From: Spirochaetota bacterium
GTDB lineage: Bacteria; Spirochaetota; UBA4802; UBA5550
Reading direction: 5' to 3'
NCBI GenBank assembly: GCA_017999915.1
Contig: JAGNKX010000011.1
Coordinates: forward strand, 102,800 to 166,799
DNA: 64,000 nucleotides
Every line of letters begins with the position of its first letter. Position 1 is the stretch's first letter. The position numbers were made by a program, and so were the translations under genes. This document shows, one piece after another, positions 51,755 to 60,511 of this stretch. The notes beneath the pieces are model-generated. The model saw only the letters and a program-made list of their open reading frames with translations. It had not been told where the DNA came from and did not search any database.

Positions 51755-52485
51755 TGAAGATACTGAAATATTTTTCCTATGGAACGGCCGTCGCCGCCCT
51801 GTCGGAACAATCGCCCCTGCGGAGCGTCGACCCGCGCACCAAGCTCGCCCTCTGCCTGTGCGCCTCCCTGGCGGTGATGCTCCCCCTCGAAAAGCTGCTG
51901 GTTTTCACTTCGGTATATGTACTGTTCCTGTTGTGGGCCCGGCTCCTCCCTGAAGCGGCCCGCCAGGCGTGGAAGCTCAAGTGGATACTGGGGGTACTCT
52001 TCCTGGTGGACTGGCTGGCGGTCTCCCTCGACCTCGCGGTCGTGGTGACACTCAGGCTCCTCCTGATGGCCGGGGTCTTCGCCATGTTCTTTTCCACCAC
52101 CACGCCGTCGGAGCTCTGCATGGCGCTGGTGTGGATGCGCGTGCCGTACCGGTACGCCTTCAGCGTAAGCCTCTCCTTCCAGGCCGTGGGCGGCATCGAC
52201 GCGGAATGGCGCGCCATCCTGGAGGCCCAGAGGGCCCGGGGCGCCTTTACCGCGCCGCGCGGGTGGCGTTACCTGTTCGAGCAGGTCCGCAACCTGGTCT
52301 GCCTCACCGTGCCGGCGGTGGTTCTCACGGCCCGGCGCGCCTGGTCCATGACCGAGGCCGCCTACGCCCGCGGCTTCGAATCGCCGGGCCGGAGCCCATA
52401 CCGGAGACTCTCCACCGGGCCGATGGACTGGGCCATCCTGGCCGGGGCCCTGGCCCTGGCAGCCATATTTATCCTCTGGAGGTGA
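51751..52485 (+). CDS. ECF-transporter transmembrane subunit EcfT (CbiQ-like)
   Basis: A 244-residue inner-membrane protein with about five helices. RSVDPRTKLALCLCASLAVM is the usual EcfT opening, and two Ala-x-x-A-R-G-like coupling helices are visible: EAQRARGAF and EAAYARGFE. These contact the two ATPase domains. ATG 51751 overlaps the ATPase stop; a second ATG follows at 51754. It is 3 bases ahead of the next gene. It belongs to the CbiQ/EcfT family. Confidence 0.9.
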   Translation: MMKILKYFSYGTAVAALSEQSPLRSVDPRTKLALCLCASLAVMLPLEKLLVFTSVYVLFLLWARLLPEAARQAWKLKWILGVLFLVDWLAVSLDLAVVVTLRLLLMAGVFAMFFSTTTPSELCMALVWMRVPYRYAFSVSLSFQAVGGIDAEWRAILEAQRARGAFTAPRGWRYLFEQVRNLVCLTVPAVVLTARRAWSMTEAAYARGFESPGRSPYRRLSTGPMDWAILAGALALAAIFILWR

Positions 52486-52488
52486 CAA

Positions 52489-52998
52489 ATGAGCACCACG
52501 CGCCGCATCATCATCGCCGTCGTCATTATAGCGGTTGTAACGGGGGCCATCCTGGCCATAGAGTCCACCCGCAGGGGGGGATTTCTCTACCGCTCCCGCG
52601 ACAAGGGCCAGAAGGAGTATTCGGAAGGGTGCGTTCCGGTCTCCTCCGGCGGGAAGGTCATAGGGAGCTTCTGCCGGAAAGAATCGGCGGGCCTCGGGAA
52701 AACAAGTTTCCGCGACGGCGCGGAGAACAAGCTCCAGGAGGGATGGCTCCTCGGGGATGTTCTGAAGTTGTATGTTAAAAAAGAAGAAATATCCATGGAT
52801 ACCATCGTGCGCGTCGAGAGCACGGCCCGGGGCAAGAAAGCCGAGGTGTCGTGGAGAGATATTTCGGACAGGCGGAACAACATCATCCTGGCCCTGTCGA
52901 AGCAGGGAAACCTGAAGCTGGTTTCCACGATGAAGGGCCTTGACACCAGGGAGCGATGGGTGCAGGACGTTGACAGGATAGAGGTGCTCCGGCGGTGA
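52489..52998 (+). CDS. Membrane-anchored sulfite-oxidase-fold protein of an ECF operon
   Basis: A 169-residue protein with one N-terminal helix (about 7-24) and a periplasmic domain. That domain resembles the first domain of the lipoprotein at 45558: GWLLGDVLKLYV matches GIPLYNILEGV, ARGKKAEVSWRDI matches SSGKKARFSYGEL, and VQDVDRIEVLR matches LDDVTQIKLVVLR. No molybdenum-binding Cys is seen. GGAGG precedes the ATG and the end overlaps the S-component start (GTGA). Being inside an ECF operon, it is likely to hand a ligand to the S component; this is inferred. Confidence 0.6.
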   Translation: MSTTRRIIIAVVIIAVVTGAILAIESTRRGGFLYRSRDKGQKEYSEGCVPVSSGGKVIGSFCRKESAGLGKTSFRDGAENKLQEGWLLGDVLKLYVKKEEISMDTIVRVESTARGKKAEVSWRDISDRRNNIILALSKQGNLKLVSTMKGLDTRERWVQDVDRIEVLRR

Positions 52999-53540
52999 CG
53001 GAACGCTATTTTTCCACCTTCCAGCTCTTTCTCCTGGCCCTCTTCGCGGCCCTCATCGTGGTGGCCAAAATCGCCCTGCACCTGCCGCTGCAGCTTTCGG
53101 GCCACTCGGGGATATTCTGGATGGCCATCATCATCGTCGCGGCCCGGGTGGTGCCGAAGCGGGGCGCAGCGAGCCTGGTGGGCCTCACGTCGGGGATCAT
53201 GGCCGCCTTCCTCGGGATGGGAGACCTGGGGGGGCTCAACACCCTCCTCTCCTACGCCATGGCCGGCGTCGGCGCCGACCTGGGGCTCCTCCTCCTGCGC
53301 GACCCGGAGAACTTCGCCTGCGCCACCCTGGCCGGCGTGTTCGGGCACCTGTGCAAGTTCATGGTCAAGTGGATCTTCGGCATGGTAGCAGGGGCGCCTG
53401 TTGGTTTTATAGCCCTGGGCCTGGCCAAGGCCCTGGTCGGCTACATCGTCTTCGGCGCATTGGGGGGCCTCCTCGGCGCCCTCACCCTCAGGGCCCTCCG
53501 GAAGGCCGGGTTCTTCACGTACCTGCTGGAAAAGAAGTAG
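52995..53540 (+). CDS. ECF-transporter substrate-binding (S) component
   Basis: A 181-residue integral membrane protein with about six helices, the normal size for an S component. Start GTG at 52995 overlaps the previous stop. The helices carry FLLALFAALIVVAKIAL, a Gly/Ala-rich third helix, and a C-terminal pair rich in Gly (GALGGLLGAL). S components bind the vitamin or metal ligand, but the family here is not identifiable by eye. Its last 50 bases are partly repeated at about 53809-53857 beyond the TonB remnant. Confidence 0.75.
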   Translation: MTERYFSTFQLFLLALFAALIVVAKIALHLPLQLSGHSGIFWMAIIIVAARVVPKRGAASLVGLTSGIMAAFLGMGDLGGLNTLLSYAMAGVGADLGLLLLRDPENFACATLAGVFGHLCKFMVKWIFGMVAGAPVGFIALGLAKALVGYIVFGALGGLLGALTLRALRKAGFFTYLLEKK

Positions 53541-53541
53541 C

Positions 53542-53808
53542 TTACAGCTTCGCCTCGAACCCTCCGTAGCAGAGGAACCCGGGCCCCGGATTGAAGGGGT
53601 CAGGGTTGTAGTCGTCGAGGATGTTCTTGAAAAGAACATAGAGGGTGAAACGCTTCCATATCTCCTGGGACACCTTCACGTTCAGGTTGAACTGGTTGTG
53701 GAGCTTCACCGTGTCGAAGAAATTACGCGAATAGAAGTAGGTGGTCCCCGAGGGCGGCGCATACCTCATGGCTTACGCGACCTGGTCGTTCAGCGCCGTG
53801 CCCCAGAG
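53542..53808 (-). pseudogene. C-terminal remnant of a third TonB-dependent receptor
   Basis: The minus strand encodes about 85 residues that match the end of the receptor at 54627: LWGTALNDQVA, a TAA stop, then AMRYAPPSG, FFDTVKLHNQFNLNVKVSQ, FKNILDDYNPDPFNPGPG and CYGGFEAKL. A stop codon inside the match and loss of the first 90 percent show it is dead. It lies on the opposite strand to the intact receptor and 2 bases past the S-component stop. Confidence 0.85.
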
Positions 53809-53857
53809 GCCCTCAGGAAGGCGGGGTTCTTCACGTACCAGTTGGAAAAGAAGTGAC
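53809..53857 (+). repeat. Partial duplicate of the S-component 3' end
   Basis: These bases encode LRKAGFFTYQLEKK, the same C-terminal residues as the S component at 53496-53540 with a few changes, and end in TGA. Together with the receptor remnant this shows a local rearrangement that copied the end of the transport operon. Confidence 0.75.
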
Positions 53858-53916
53858 CATTTCGAAAAAAATTTCCATGAAAGAAAAATATTCCCAAATA
53901 ATGACTATTTCTTACT

Positions 53917-53959
53917 TTTGTATAATTATTTGTATTTGACATAAATTATTTGTATAATT
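53917..53959 (+). promoter_or_regulatory. AT-rich promoter region with a direct repeat
   Basis: TTTGTATAATT occurs twice, at about 53917-53927 and 53949-53959, 32 bp apart (about three helix turns). TTGACA lies at 53936-53941 between them. A TATAAT sits inside the second copy but only 11 bp from TTGACA, so the true -10 is uncertain. AAGGAGG (53981-53987) serves the next gene. Confidence 0.5.
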
Positions 53960-53997
53960 GATTTGTAATACTTTGTTACTAAGGAGGATAAATAGTT

Positions 53998-54552
53998 ATG
54001 AAAAAGAAACTGTTGGTTTTTGTGATGCTGCTAATGATTACGCCTATCTTCAGCTGCGATGAGGAAAAAGCTAATAAAAATGAAACAAATCTTACGAACT
54101 TATTATTTTTACTAGGGAACAAGACGCTGACGGTTAATGTGACGTATACAGGTACTTATGTTGCAAGTACTGGCACACAATACATATATGCATATCTTTA
54201 CAATGTTTGACCCACATATACCAGATCTCCAGTTTGCGTATATTCAGGAAGAACATCTGGCCCTGTAACTGATGGTACGCAACAAACTATAACCATTACA
54301 GGCATATGGTCGGGTGATTATTACCTTATGGTGTTCTATGACTACAAGAGCGGGGATAATGCTGACAATAAAGGCGATTTCTATACATTATATGATACAA
54401 CTGCCGATGGCACTTATTGCATATCTCAAGCGACAACAGTGAGTATACCAACTGTTTCATCCGTTACAATAACATTCAACGACACCTATGATTTTCCTAC
54501 GGGCGCCGGCACCGGCGCAGGTGCTATGTTTGATTCTACCAGTTGCCCGTAA
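53998..54552 (+). pseudogene. Small lipoprotein gene interrupted by one in-frame TGA
   Basis: The frame runs from ATG 53998 to TAA 54552 (184 residues) with a single TGA at 54208-54210. The N terminus is a lipoprotein signal (TPIFSC, Cys20). Before the TGA: VTYTGTYVASTGTQYIYAYL. After it the same frame goes on with PTYTRSPVCVYSG, then GIWSGDYYLMVFYDYKSGD and DGTYCISQATT, a beta-sandwich-like protein with good composition. Both halves look selected, so a recent nonsense mutation is likeliest; UGA decoding as selenocysteine is a remote alternative. It has a strong ribosome site and lies just upstream of the second TonB receptor, perhaps as its surface lipoprotein partner. Confidence 0.7.
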
Positions 54553-54615
54553 AAATTTATGTAGTTTATGACCAGCTGACTTAGATATTATTAAACAAGA
54601 AGGGAGTATTCCAAT

Positions 54616-54630
54616 ATGCTGTTACAATGA
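54616..54630 (+). other. Four-codon upstream frame coupled to the TonB receptor start
   Basis: AGGGAG (54601-54606) sits 9 bases ahead of ATG 54616, which encodes MLLQ and stops at TGA 54628-54630. That stop overlaps the ATG of the receptor at 54627. This would place the best ribosome site on a mini-frame rather than on the receptor. Confidence 0.4.
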
Positions 54631-57140
54631 GGTATATTGAGAATACTTCCTGTCAAGTTATTTGGCAAGGAATAGATAAAAATGATATGATAATAATTTT
54701 ATTAAAGAAAAATTATCACGTTCTATCATTTATAACAATTACAATCGCATTAGTATTTTTTCCTCTTTTATCCCGCGGAATCGAAGCACAGGTACTGGGA
54801 AACAATAATAATATTACCGGCGGATTCGGCAAATCGAGCGCCACGAAGAAAGCAGGGGATCCATTTCAACGCAAGAAAAAGCATAGTGGTGTCTTTTCAG
54901 CCGGGGAAATCATAGTCTCCGGAAAAGCGATAGCCAATATCAATGCCGCGGCCATCACCACGACAATAAACCAGGAGGACATACGGGACCGGAGCGAAAA
55001 GACCCTTGACGATTCACTGGAGACCGTGCCCGGCGTGGCCATCGAACGCCATACCAAGGGACACGTGCGCGCGAAGATACGCGGATTCGACCAGGACAAG
55101 ATCGCGGTCCTGGTAGACGGCATCCCCGTGATCGACATCTATTCAACCGATGTGGACCTTTCAGATATACCGGTCATGAACGTGTCCCGCATCTACGTGA
55201 ACCGGGGCGTGTCCTCCGCCCTTTACGGCACCGGTGGCGCGGTCGGCTCCATCAACGTGGTGACCAGGAAGCCGACGCGTCTTTTCGCGGAGGCGAACGG
55301 CGAATATGGGCAATATAAAAACGGGTCAGCCAGCTTCGCCCATGGCGCTCCCTTCGGAAAGTTCTACTACTGGATTACCGGCTCTTTCCACAACTCCGGC
55401 GGATACAGACCTTCTGCGAAACTCGACCGCGCGAAAAAGATAAGCTGGTACACTAAATTCATCAAGCCTTACCTGTACAACTTCACCTACGACCAGGTAA
55501 CCATGCCCGCCCAGTACAGCTACCTGTTCGACGACGGAAAGTGGAACCATAACGAGTACCGCAAATACAACCTGGCGGCCAAGATCGGGTACGAGTTCAG
55601 CAATCACGTGGACGTCGGCGTTGCAGCCCTGTTCCGCTATGGATCGGCAAAAACCAACACCTACGAGAACAACTGCTTCAGCGACTACAAGCTCCAGAAC
55701 CTCTGGTGGAAGGACCCATTGTTCCAGGTTCCCACCCAGGGTGACGTCAAGAAAGCGGCCCTCAGGAACCGATCCTTCGTGTGGCCGAAGAAATACCGGT
55801 ACACCGTGTACCCCTACATCACCATTGACTATGACCGGCTCCTCATCAGGGCCAATGTGTTTGTCTCCTACGACTACGCGTCGCAGTTAGGATACGCTGA
55901 CAACTGGCATTTCTATGAAAAGGACGCCCCTGCCGCGAGGCCCAATGATGGACGATACTGCCCCGTTTATGATTACGAAACCTACATGTCCTATGGCGTG
56001 AATGTCTACCCCTCCTACCGTATCACGGAATGGAACCGCCTGAACATGGCCGTTACCTGGCGCGAGGACCGCTTCACCTCCCGGCAGAAGGCCAAGTCCC
56101 TGATCGAGTCATGGCCCGTCATTACCGCCGGATTCGGCCTCGACAAATACACGGTATCATATCTCAAGGCTTCGTTCCTCACCGTGGCCATCGAGGACGA
56201 GGTCAACATCAAGGATCGCCTGCGCCTCTCCGCAGGCATATCATACGACGCGCAAAATTTCACAAAATTCAAATCACGCAACAAAGATTACCCGGATTTT
56301 TACGGCCCGGCCTATATCGTGCGCGACAAATCCACCATCTGGGGAACACGCGACTCCTTCAATCCCGTGGCCGGCATCGTCATCACGGCCGTTCCAGACC
56401 TGCTCGACATAAAGATCGCCGGCTCCATGAAAACGCGTTTTCCCACACTCGGGGAGTATGACAAGGTCATCGCCTCGTTGTACGACCGCGGCCTGAAGCC
56501 GGAGCGATCGTACAACGGCAACGCCGGGTACCAGTTCTATTTCCTGGATAGAAGCCTGAGTTTCGGCGCGGACTACTTCATCAGCCTGGTGAGGAACCGC
56601 ATCGAGAAGATTGCGGGCTCCGATGAGCCGCCGGTTAACATAGAAAAAATCGTCTCCCAGGGCGCGGAAGCCTACGTTACCTTCGAGAAGAAAAACATAT
56701 CGATTTTCAAAAAGATAAACGCCTCATTCTATTATACGTATCTCAACTGCGTGAACATGGACGATTCATGGAACGCAAAAGTCAACAAGGGGCCCCATCT
56801 TGAACTGACTCCCGAGCATCAAATTGTCGCCGATCTGCGGCTACTGTTTAAAAGTGATACTATGCTGGCATTATGGGGAAACGCCAAATTCAACCAGATC
56901 ATGTATGCCATGCGTGTCCGCCCGGCGCCGGATGTACAATTCGCCGCATTTTCACGCAGCTTTTTCGAGCCGGTAAAGCTACATAATCCGTTCATGCTGA
57001 ATGTAAAAATTTCACAAAAAATATATAAATATATTACGGTATATATTCTCTGCAAAAACATTCTGGATGATTATTTCGCCGATCCCTTCAACCCAGGGCC
57101 GGGACGGATGTTCTATGGCGGTATAAATCTTAAATATTAA
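54627..57140 (+). CDS. TonB-dependent outer-membrane receptor (second copy)
   Basis: An 837-residue receptor, a paralogue of the one at 42911. After a signal segment (about 31-54) comes a Lys-rich linker, the TonB-box-like GEIIVSG (93-99), a plug with SEKTLDDSLETVPGVAIERH and SSALYGTGGAVGSINVV, and a barrel ending in INLKY. The start is uncertain: ATG 54627 is coupled to the stop of a 4-codon frame (ATG 54616), and ATG 54687 gives a more usual signal peptide. The N-terminal 150 bases are AT-rich, unlike the rest. The ligand is unknown. Confidence 0.9.
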   Translation: MRYIENTSCQVIWQGIDKNDMIIILLKKNYHVLSFITITIALVFFPLLSRGIEAQVLGNNNNITGGFGKSSATKKAGDPFQRKKKHSGVFSAGEIIVSGKAIANINAAAITTTINQEDIRDRSEKTLDDSLETVPGVAIERHTKGHVRAKIRGFDQDKIAVLVDGIPVIDIYSTDVDLSDIPVMNVSRIYVNRGVSSALYGTGGAVGSINVVTRKPTRLFAEANGEYGQYKNGSASFAHGAPFGKFYYWITGSFHNSGGYRPSAKLDRAKKISWYTKFIKPYLYNFTYDQVTMPAQYSYLFDDGKWNHNEYRKYNLAAKIGYEFSNHVDVGVAALFRYGSAKTNTYENNCFSDYKLQNLWWKDPLFQVPTQGDVKKAALRNRSFVWPKKYRYTVYPYITIDYDRLLIRANVFVSYDYASQLGYADNWHFYEKDAPAARPNDGRYCPVYDYETYMSYGVNVYPSYRITEWNRLNMAVTWREDRFTSRQKAKSLIESWPVITAGFGLDKYTVSYLKASFLTVAIEDEVNIKDRLRLSAGISYDAQNFTKFKSRNKDYPDFYGPAYIVRDKSTIWGTRDSFNPVAGIVITAVPDLLDIKIAGSMKTRFPTLGEYDKVIASLYDRGLKPERSYNGNAGYQFYFLDRSLSFGADYFISLVRNRIEKIAGSDEPPVNIEKIVSQGAEAYVTFEKKNISIFKKINASFYYTYLNCVNMDDSWNAKVNKGPHLELTPEHQIVADLRLLFKSDTMLALWGNAKFNQIMYAMRVRPAPDVQFAAFSRSFFEPVKLHNPFMLNVKISQKIYKYITVYILCKNILDDYFADPFNPGPGRMFYGGINLKY

Positions 57141-57191
57141 ACCATATGAACGATTAATATAACATTTTCGCGATGATATCCTACTTTTTTC

Positions 57192-57221
57192 ATTGACGAT
57201 ATATAAACATCAAGAGTATCA
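57192..57221 (+). promoter_or_regulatory. Candidate promoter of the HTH-PBP regulator
   Basis: A TTGACG followed about 18 bp later by TATCAT lies roughly 20-50 bases ahead of the regulator start. Positions are approximate to a few bases. Confidence 0.4.
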
Positions 57222-57239
57222 TATCTCCAAAGGACAACA

Positions 57240-58145
57240 ATGCCGGAAAAACTGATGAACACCAAAGAGGTAGCCGAATACCTCGGCATCAACGAGAAGC
57301 AGGTCTACGCCCTCATCAAGACCGGCTCCATCCCGTGCACCCGCGTCACCGGCAAGTGGATCTTCCCGAAGCACCTCATCGACGAGTGGATCGACACGTC
57401 GGCGCGCCACAGCCCCGATAAAAGGACCGCCAACGGCCACGGCAGCCGCATCCTGGCGGCCGGCAGCAACGACCCGGTCCTGGACCTCCTCATCAGCCAG
57501 AACAACTCCGAGCACTTCTCGATCTTCTCCTGCAACATCGGCAGCACCCAGGGCCTGGAGTTCCTCAAGGAATCGAAGTCCGACATAGCCTGGTGCCACC
57601 TTTTCGACCCGGAGAGCAAGACCTACAACATTCCGTACATATCCTCGCACCTGGCGGACAGGAAGATCGCCGTGGTCCACCTCTTCTACCGCGAGATCGG
57701 CATCATGGTGTCGCCCGAGGCGGCTAAAAAAGTGAAAAAAATCGAGGACCTGGCCTCGGGCGTCCGCTTCATCAACAGGCAGGAGGGCTCGGGGATTCGC
57801 CTCTTTATCGATCATAATTTAAAAAAGGCCGGCATCGACGCGGCCTCTATCGAGGGCTATCAGAACGTGGTGAACACCCATTTCGAGATAGGCCTTTCCA
57901 TCCTCTCCGGCAAGGCCGACGCGGGCATATCCTCCGTGGCCATATCCAAGCTCATGGACATACCCTTCATCCCCCTCGCGCGGGAAAGCTTCGACATGGT
58001 TATCGGCAAGGACACCTTCTTCGAAAAGGGGATACAGCTTTTCATCGAATCGCTGCAGTCGAAGAAGTTCAGGAAGACCGTGGAGCCCCTGGGGGACTAC
58101 AGCTTCGCCGACTCGGGCAAGATCCTCTATTCCACCGCCGGCTAG
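57240..58145 (+). CDS. Transcription regulator: excisionase-type HTH plus periplasmic-binding-protein-like domain
   Basis: A 301-residue cytoplasmic regulator. Residues about 5-58 form a MerR/excisionase-type DNA-binding domain (MNTKEVAEYLGINEKQVYALIKTG, then TGKWIFPKHLIDEWI). From about 75 onward is a PBP-like domain (PF12727 type), related to molybdate/tungstate-binding proteins, with EGSGIRLFIDHNLKKAGID as the anion-cleft helix and SILSGKADAGISSVA. Such regulators are often encoded near molybdate, tungstate or molybdenum-enzyme genes, so control of tupABC and the receptor loci is a reasonable guess. It converges on a chemoreceptor gene with 17 bases between the stops. Confidence 0.85.
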   Translation: MPEKLMNTKEVAEYLGINEKQVYALIKTGSIPCTRVTGKWIFPKHLIDEWIDTSARHSPDKRTANGHGSRILAAGSNDPVLDLLISQNNSEHFSIFSCNIGSTQGLEFLKESKSDIAWCHLFDPESKTYNIPYISSHLADRKIAVVHLFYREIGIMVSPEAAKKVKKIEDLASGVRFINRQEGSGIRLFIDHNLKKAGIDAASIEGYQNVVNTHFEIGLSILSGKADAGISSVAISKLMDIPFIPLARESFDMVIGKDTFFEKGIQLFIESLQSKKFRKTVEPLGDYSFADSGKILYSTAG

Positions 58146-58162
58146 GGGCCGCGGCGTCCCTT

Positions 58163-60481
58163 CTATTTATCCGAATCGTCCTGCTTGAAATAGCTTATGC
58201 TCCGGTTGAGGAGATCCGCCTCGTTGCGCATGTTTTCCGAGTTCGCCGCCAGCTCCTCCGCCCGGGCGGCGATGTGCTGGGTCGTCTCGTTGATGACGCT
58301 GACGGCCTTGACGATCTCGTCCGACGCCACCATCTGCTGGTGCGTCGCGTCCTCTATGGCGTCGGAACGCTCCTTGATGCTGTCCATCTCGTCCACGACG
58401 GTCGCCTTGGTGTTGAGCTCGATCTCCATGGTGTCGGAAATCTCCTTCATCATCCCGCTGATCAGGTTGAAGCCGTCGATGATGGCGGCGATGGTCTCCA
58501 CCGTGTCCTCCACGTTGTGCAGGCCCTTCCGTATCTCGCTGTTGTTCGCCTTGATGAGGCCGTCGATCTGCTTCAGGCTCGACGCGGTCTGGTCCGCGAG
58601 CTTGGAGACCTCGTCGGCCACCACGGCGAAGCCGCGGCCCGCCTCGCCGGCCCGCGCGGCCTCGATGGAGGCGTTCAGCGCCAGGAGGTTGATCTGCTCG
58701 GATATGCCGTCGATGATCTGTATGATGCTCATCACCTCGTTGGAGCTGGTGTTGATCTTCATCATCGACTGGTTCATGTCATTGAGGAGCCGCTCCCCGT
58801 GCCTGGCCTTGCCCATGAAATCATCGGTGTTGATCTGCGTGTTTTTGACCTTGTCTCCCATGGTGTCGATGATCCTGGTCAGCTCGTTGACCCGGTGGAC
58901 CATGGCCTTGAGGCTCAGGTTCTCTTCCTTGACCCGGTCGGATATGTTGGTGAAGCCGGCGGTGAGCTGCTCCACCGTGGCCATGATCTCCTCCGCCGAC
59001 GTCGCCTGGGTGTTGGCGTTATCGGAAAAGGCGCTTGTAGAGGAGGACATCTCGTCGGATGAGACAAAGAGCTCCTGGGACAGGGACATCGTGCTCCTGA
59101 CCACATCGTTGATCTTCGCGATGAAGAGATTGAACCACACGCCCAGGTTGTGCATCTGGTTTTCCGTGTTCACCCTGTAGACCCCGCACTGGACGCAGGA
59201 CTTGTATTTCTTCTCCAGAATATCCCTGCACAGCGCCTCCTTGCCCAGGCGGCGGGCGATGGACCCGATCTCGAAAAAGCAGAACCCGCGGCCCCGGTCG
59301 TAGGGGATGTACCCGTCGTCTTTCTTCTGGAACACCGTGACGGTCGACCGGTCCGACACGGGGTAGCGCACCGAGAGGTCGCCGAGGGCTCCCTTCCCAA
59401 AGGACTCCATGAAGGAGGTCATGGACCGGTTGATGTCCCGGGACAGGCGCAGGGCGATGACGACGGAAAAGCCGACAAAGAGGGCGCCGATGGCGAGATA
59501 GATCATGATGGTCCTCGTGATGGCCGCGAAGGCCTCGCTCTTCTCGATCTCGATCAGGAACATCCACTGGAAATAGCTGAGCCATTTCCAGATCCCTATC
59601 ACGTCCCTTCCCTCATGGTTGGTGTAGCTGTCATGGCCGGCGTGGCCGCTCTCCAGGCAGGCCGCCACGCTCTTGACCGGCTGCCGCGACTTCGGGTCCA
59701 CAAGCTGGAACCCGGTTCCGCGGCCCGCGTCCTGTGCGGCGATATAATAATCGTTCAGCACGCCGACGCCGTGTTTGAACTCGTAATCGCGGGACGAGCA
59801 CACGACCTGCCCCTTCGCGTCTATGATATAGGCGTTCCCGTTCTTCCCGAGATTGATGATGCTCAGGGAATCGTCCATGACCATCATGTTTATGGCGCAG
59901 ATGATATAGCCGCGCGCGGCGCCGTTCCCGCCGAAGACCGGAAAGCTGATCGGCTGGATGACGGTTTTTCCCTTTTTGAGCTTTTCGACGTATGAAGGAA
60001 AGATATGGATGTCATGGCGCTTCGGTATCCGCTCGAACATCTCCTCGTCCAGGAGGCCCCGCCTGCCGTCGGTTGAGGCGCCGATGTTCCCCTTCCTGTC
60101 GACGAGGAGGATCCAGGCATAGGAGCCCTGGTCGTACATCACGTCGTCGAGATACCTTTTCAGCGCGGCCGCGGTGTTCGGCGCGACCCTGCCCCCCTGG
60201 TCCATCTGCACGGCCGCTTCGACGACCAGGGGCGCCTTCGACAGCTTTTCGATATGCTCGGCGCGGCGCTCCATCCAGTACTCGATGAACTCGAACTGCT
60301 TGGTCGCGATCTCGCTGTAATTGGCGAGGATGAGGTCCTGGAGCCACGAGCCGGTCAGCAGGTAATTCACGGCGACAAAAATGAGGGATATGAACACGCA
60401 TACCGAGAGAAGGACGTATTTGACCCTATTGCGGATGCTGATGTTTTTGAAGATTGCGTATACGCGTCCAAACAGGTTCAT
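58163..60481 (-). CDS. Methyl-accepting chemotaxis protein with a CxxC insertion
   Basis: A 772-residue chemoreceptor. Helix 1 about 21-41, a periplasmic dCache-like sensor (about 45-315), helix 2 (about 320-345), then a HAMP-like start and an insertion (about 375-455) holding [22 protein letters not shown] and further Cys upstream ([14 protein letters not shown]). The insertion resembles Cys-containing redox or metal domains found between HAMP and the signalling region of other sensors. The kinase-control hairpin reads [22 protein letters not shown]. No CheR tether is evident. It starts about 30 bases after the cytochrome gene ends, so the two may be co-transcribed and sense redox state. Confidence 0.9.
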   Translation of the reverse strand: MNLFGRVYAIFKNISIRNRVKYVLLSVCVFISLIFVAVNYLLTGSWLQDLILANYSEIATKQFEFIEYWMERRAEHIEKLSKAPLVVEAAVQMDQGGRVAPNTAAALKRYLDDVMYDQGSYAWILLVDRKGNIGASTDGRRGLLDEEMFERIPKRHDIHIFPSYVEKLKKGKTVIQPISFPVFGGNGAARGYIICAINMMVMDDSLSIINLGKNGNAYIIDAKGQVVCSSRDYEFKHGVGVLNDYYIAAQDAGRGTGFQLVDPKSRQPVKSVAACLESGHAGHDSYTNHEGRDVIGIWKWLSYFQWMFLIEIEKSEAFAAITRTIMIYLAIGALFVGFSVVIALRLSRDINRSMTSFMESFGKGALGDLSVRYPVSDRSTVTVFQKKDDGYIPYDRGRGFCFFEIGSIARRLGKEALCRDILEKKYKSCVQCGVYRVNTENQMHNLGVWFNLFIAKINDVVRSTMSLSQELFVSSDEMSSSTSAFSDNANTQATSAEEIMATVEQLTAGFTNISDRVKEENLSLKAMVHRVNELTRIIDTMGDKVKNTQINTDDFMGKARHGERLLNDMNQSMMKINTSSNEVMSIIQIIDGISEQINLLALNASIEAARAGEAGRGFAVVADEVSKLADQTASSLKQIDGLIKANNSEIRKGLHNVEDTVETIAAIIDGFNLISGMMKEISDTMEIELNTKATVVDEMDSIKERSDAIEDATHQQMVASDEIVKAVSVINETTQHIAARAEELAANSENMRNEADLLNRSISYFKQDDSDK

Positions 60482-60511
60482 GACCCGCCTCCCCGCCTCT
60501 GGAGTGATCGT

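Noticed and set aside
54208-54210. Firm call of a selenocysteine codon
   Set aside because: The candidate hairpin is short with a long loop, no redox motif surrounds the TGA, and no sel genes are in the window. It is kept only as a question.
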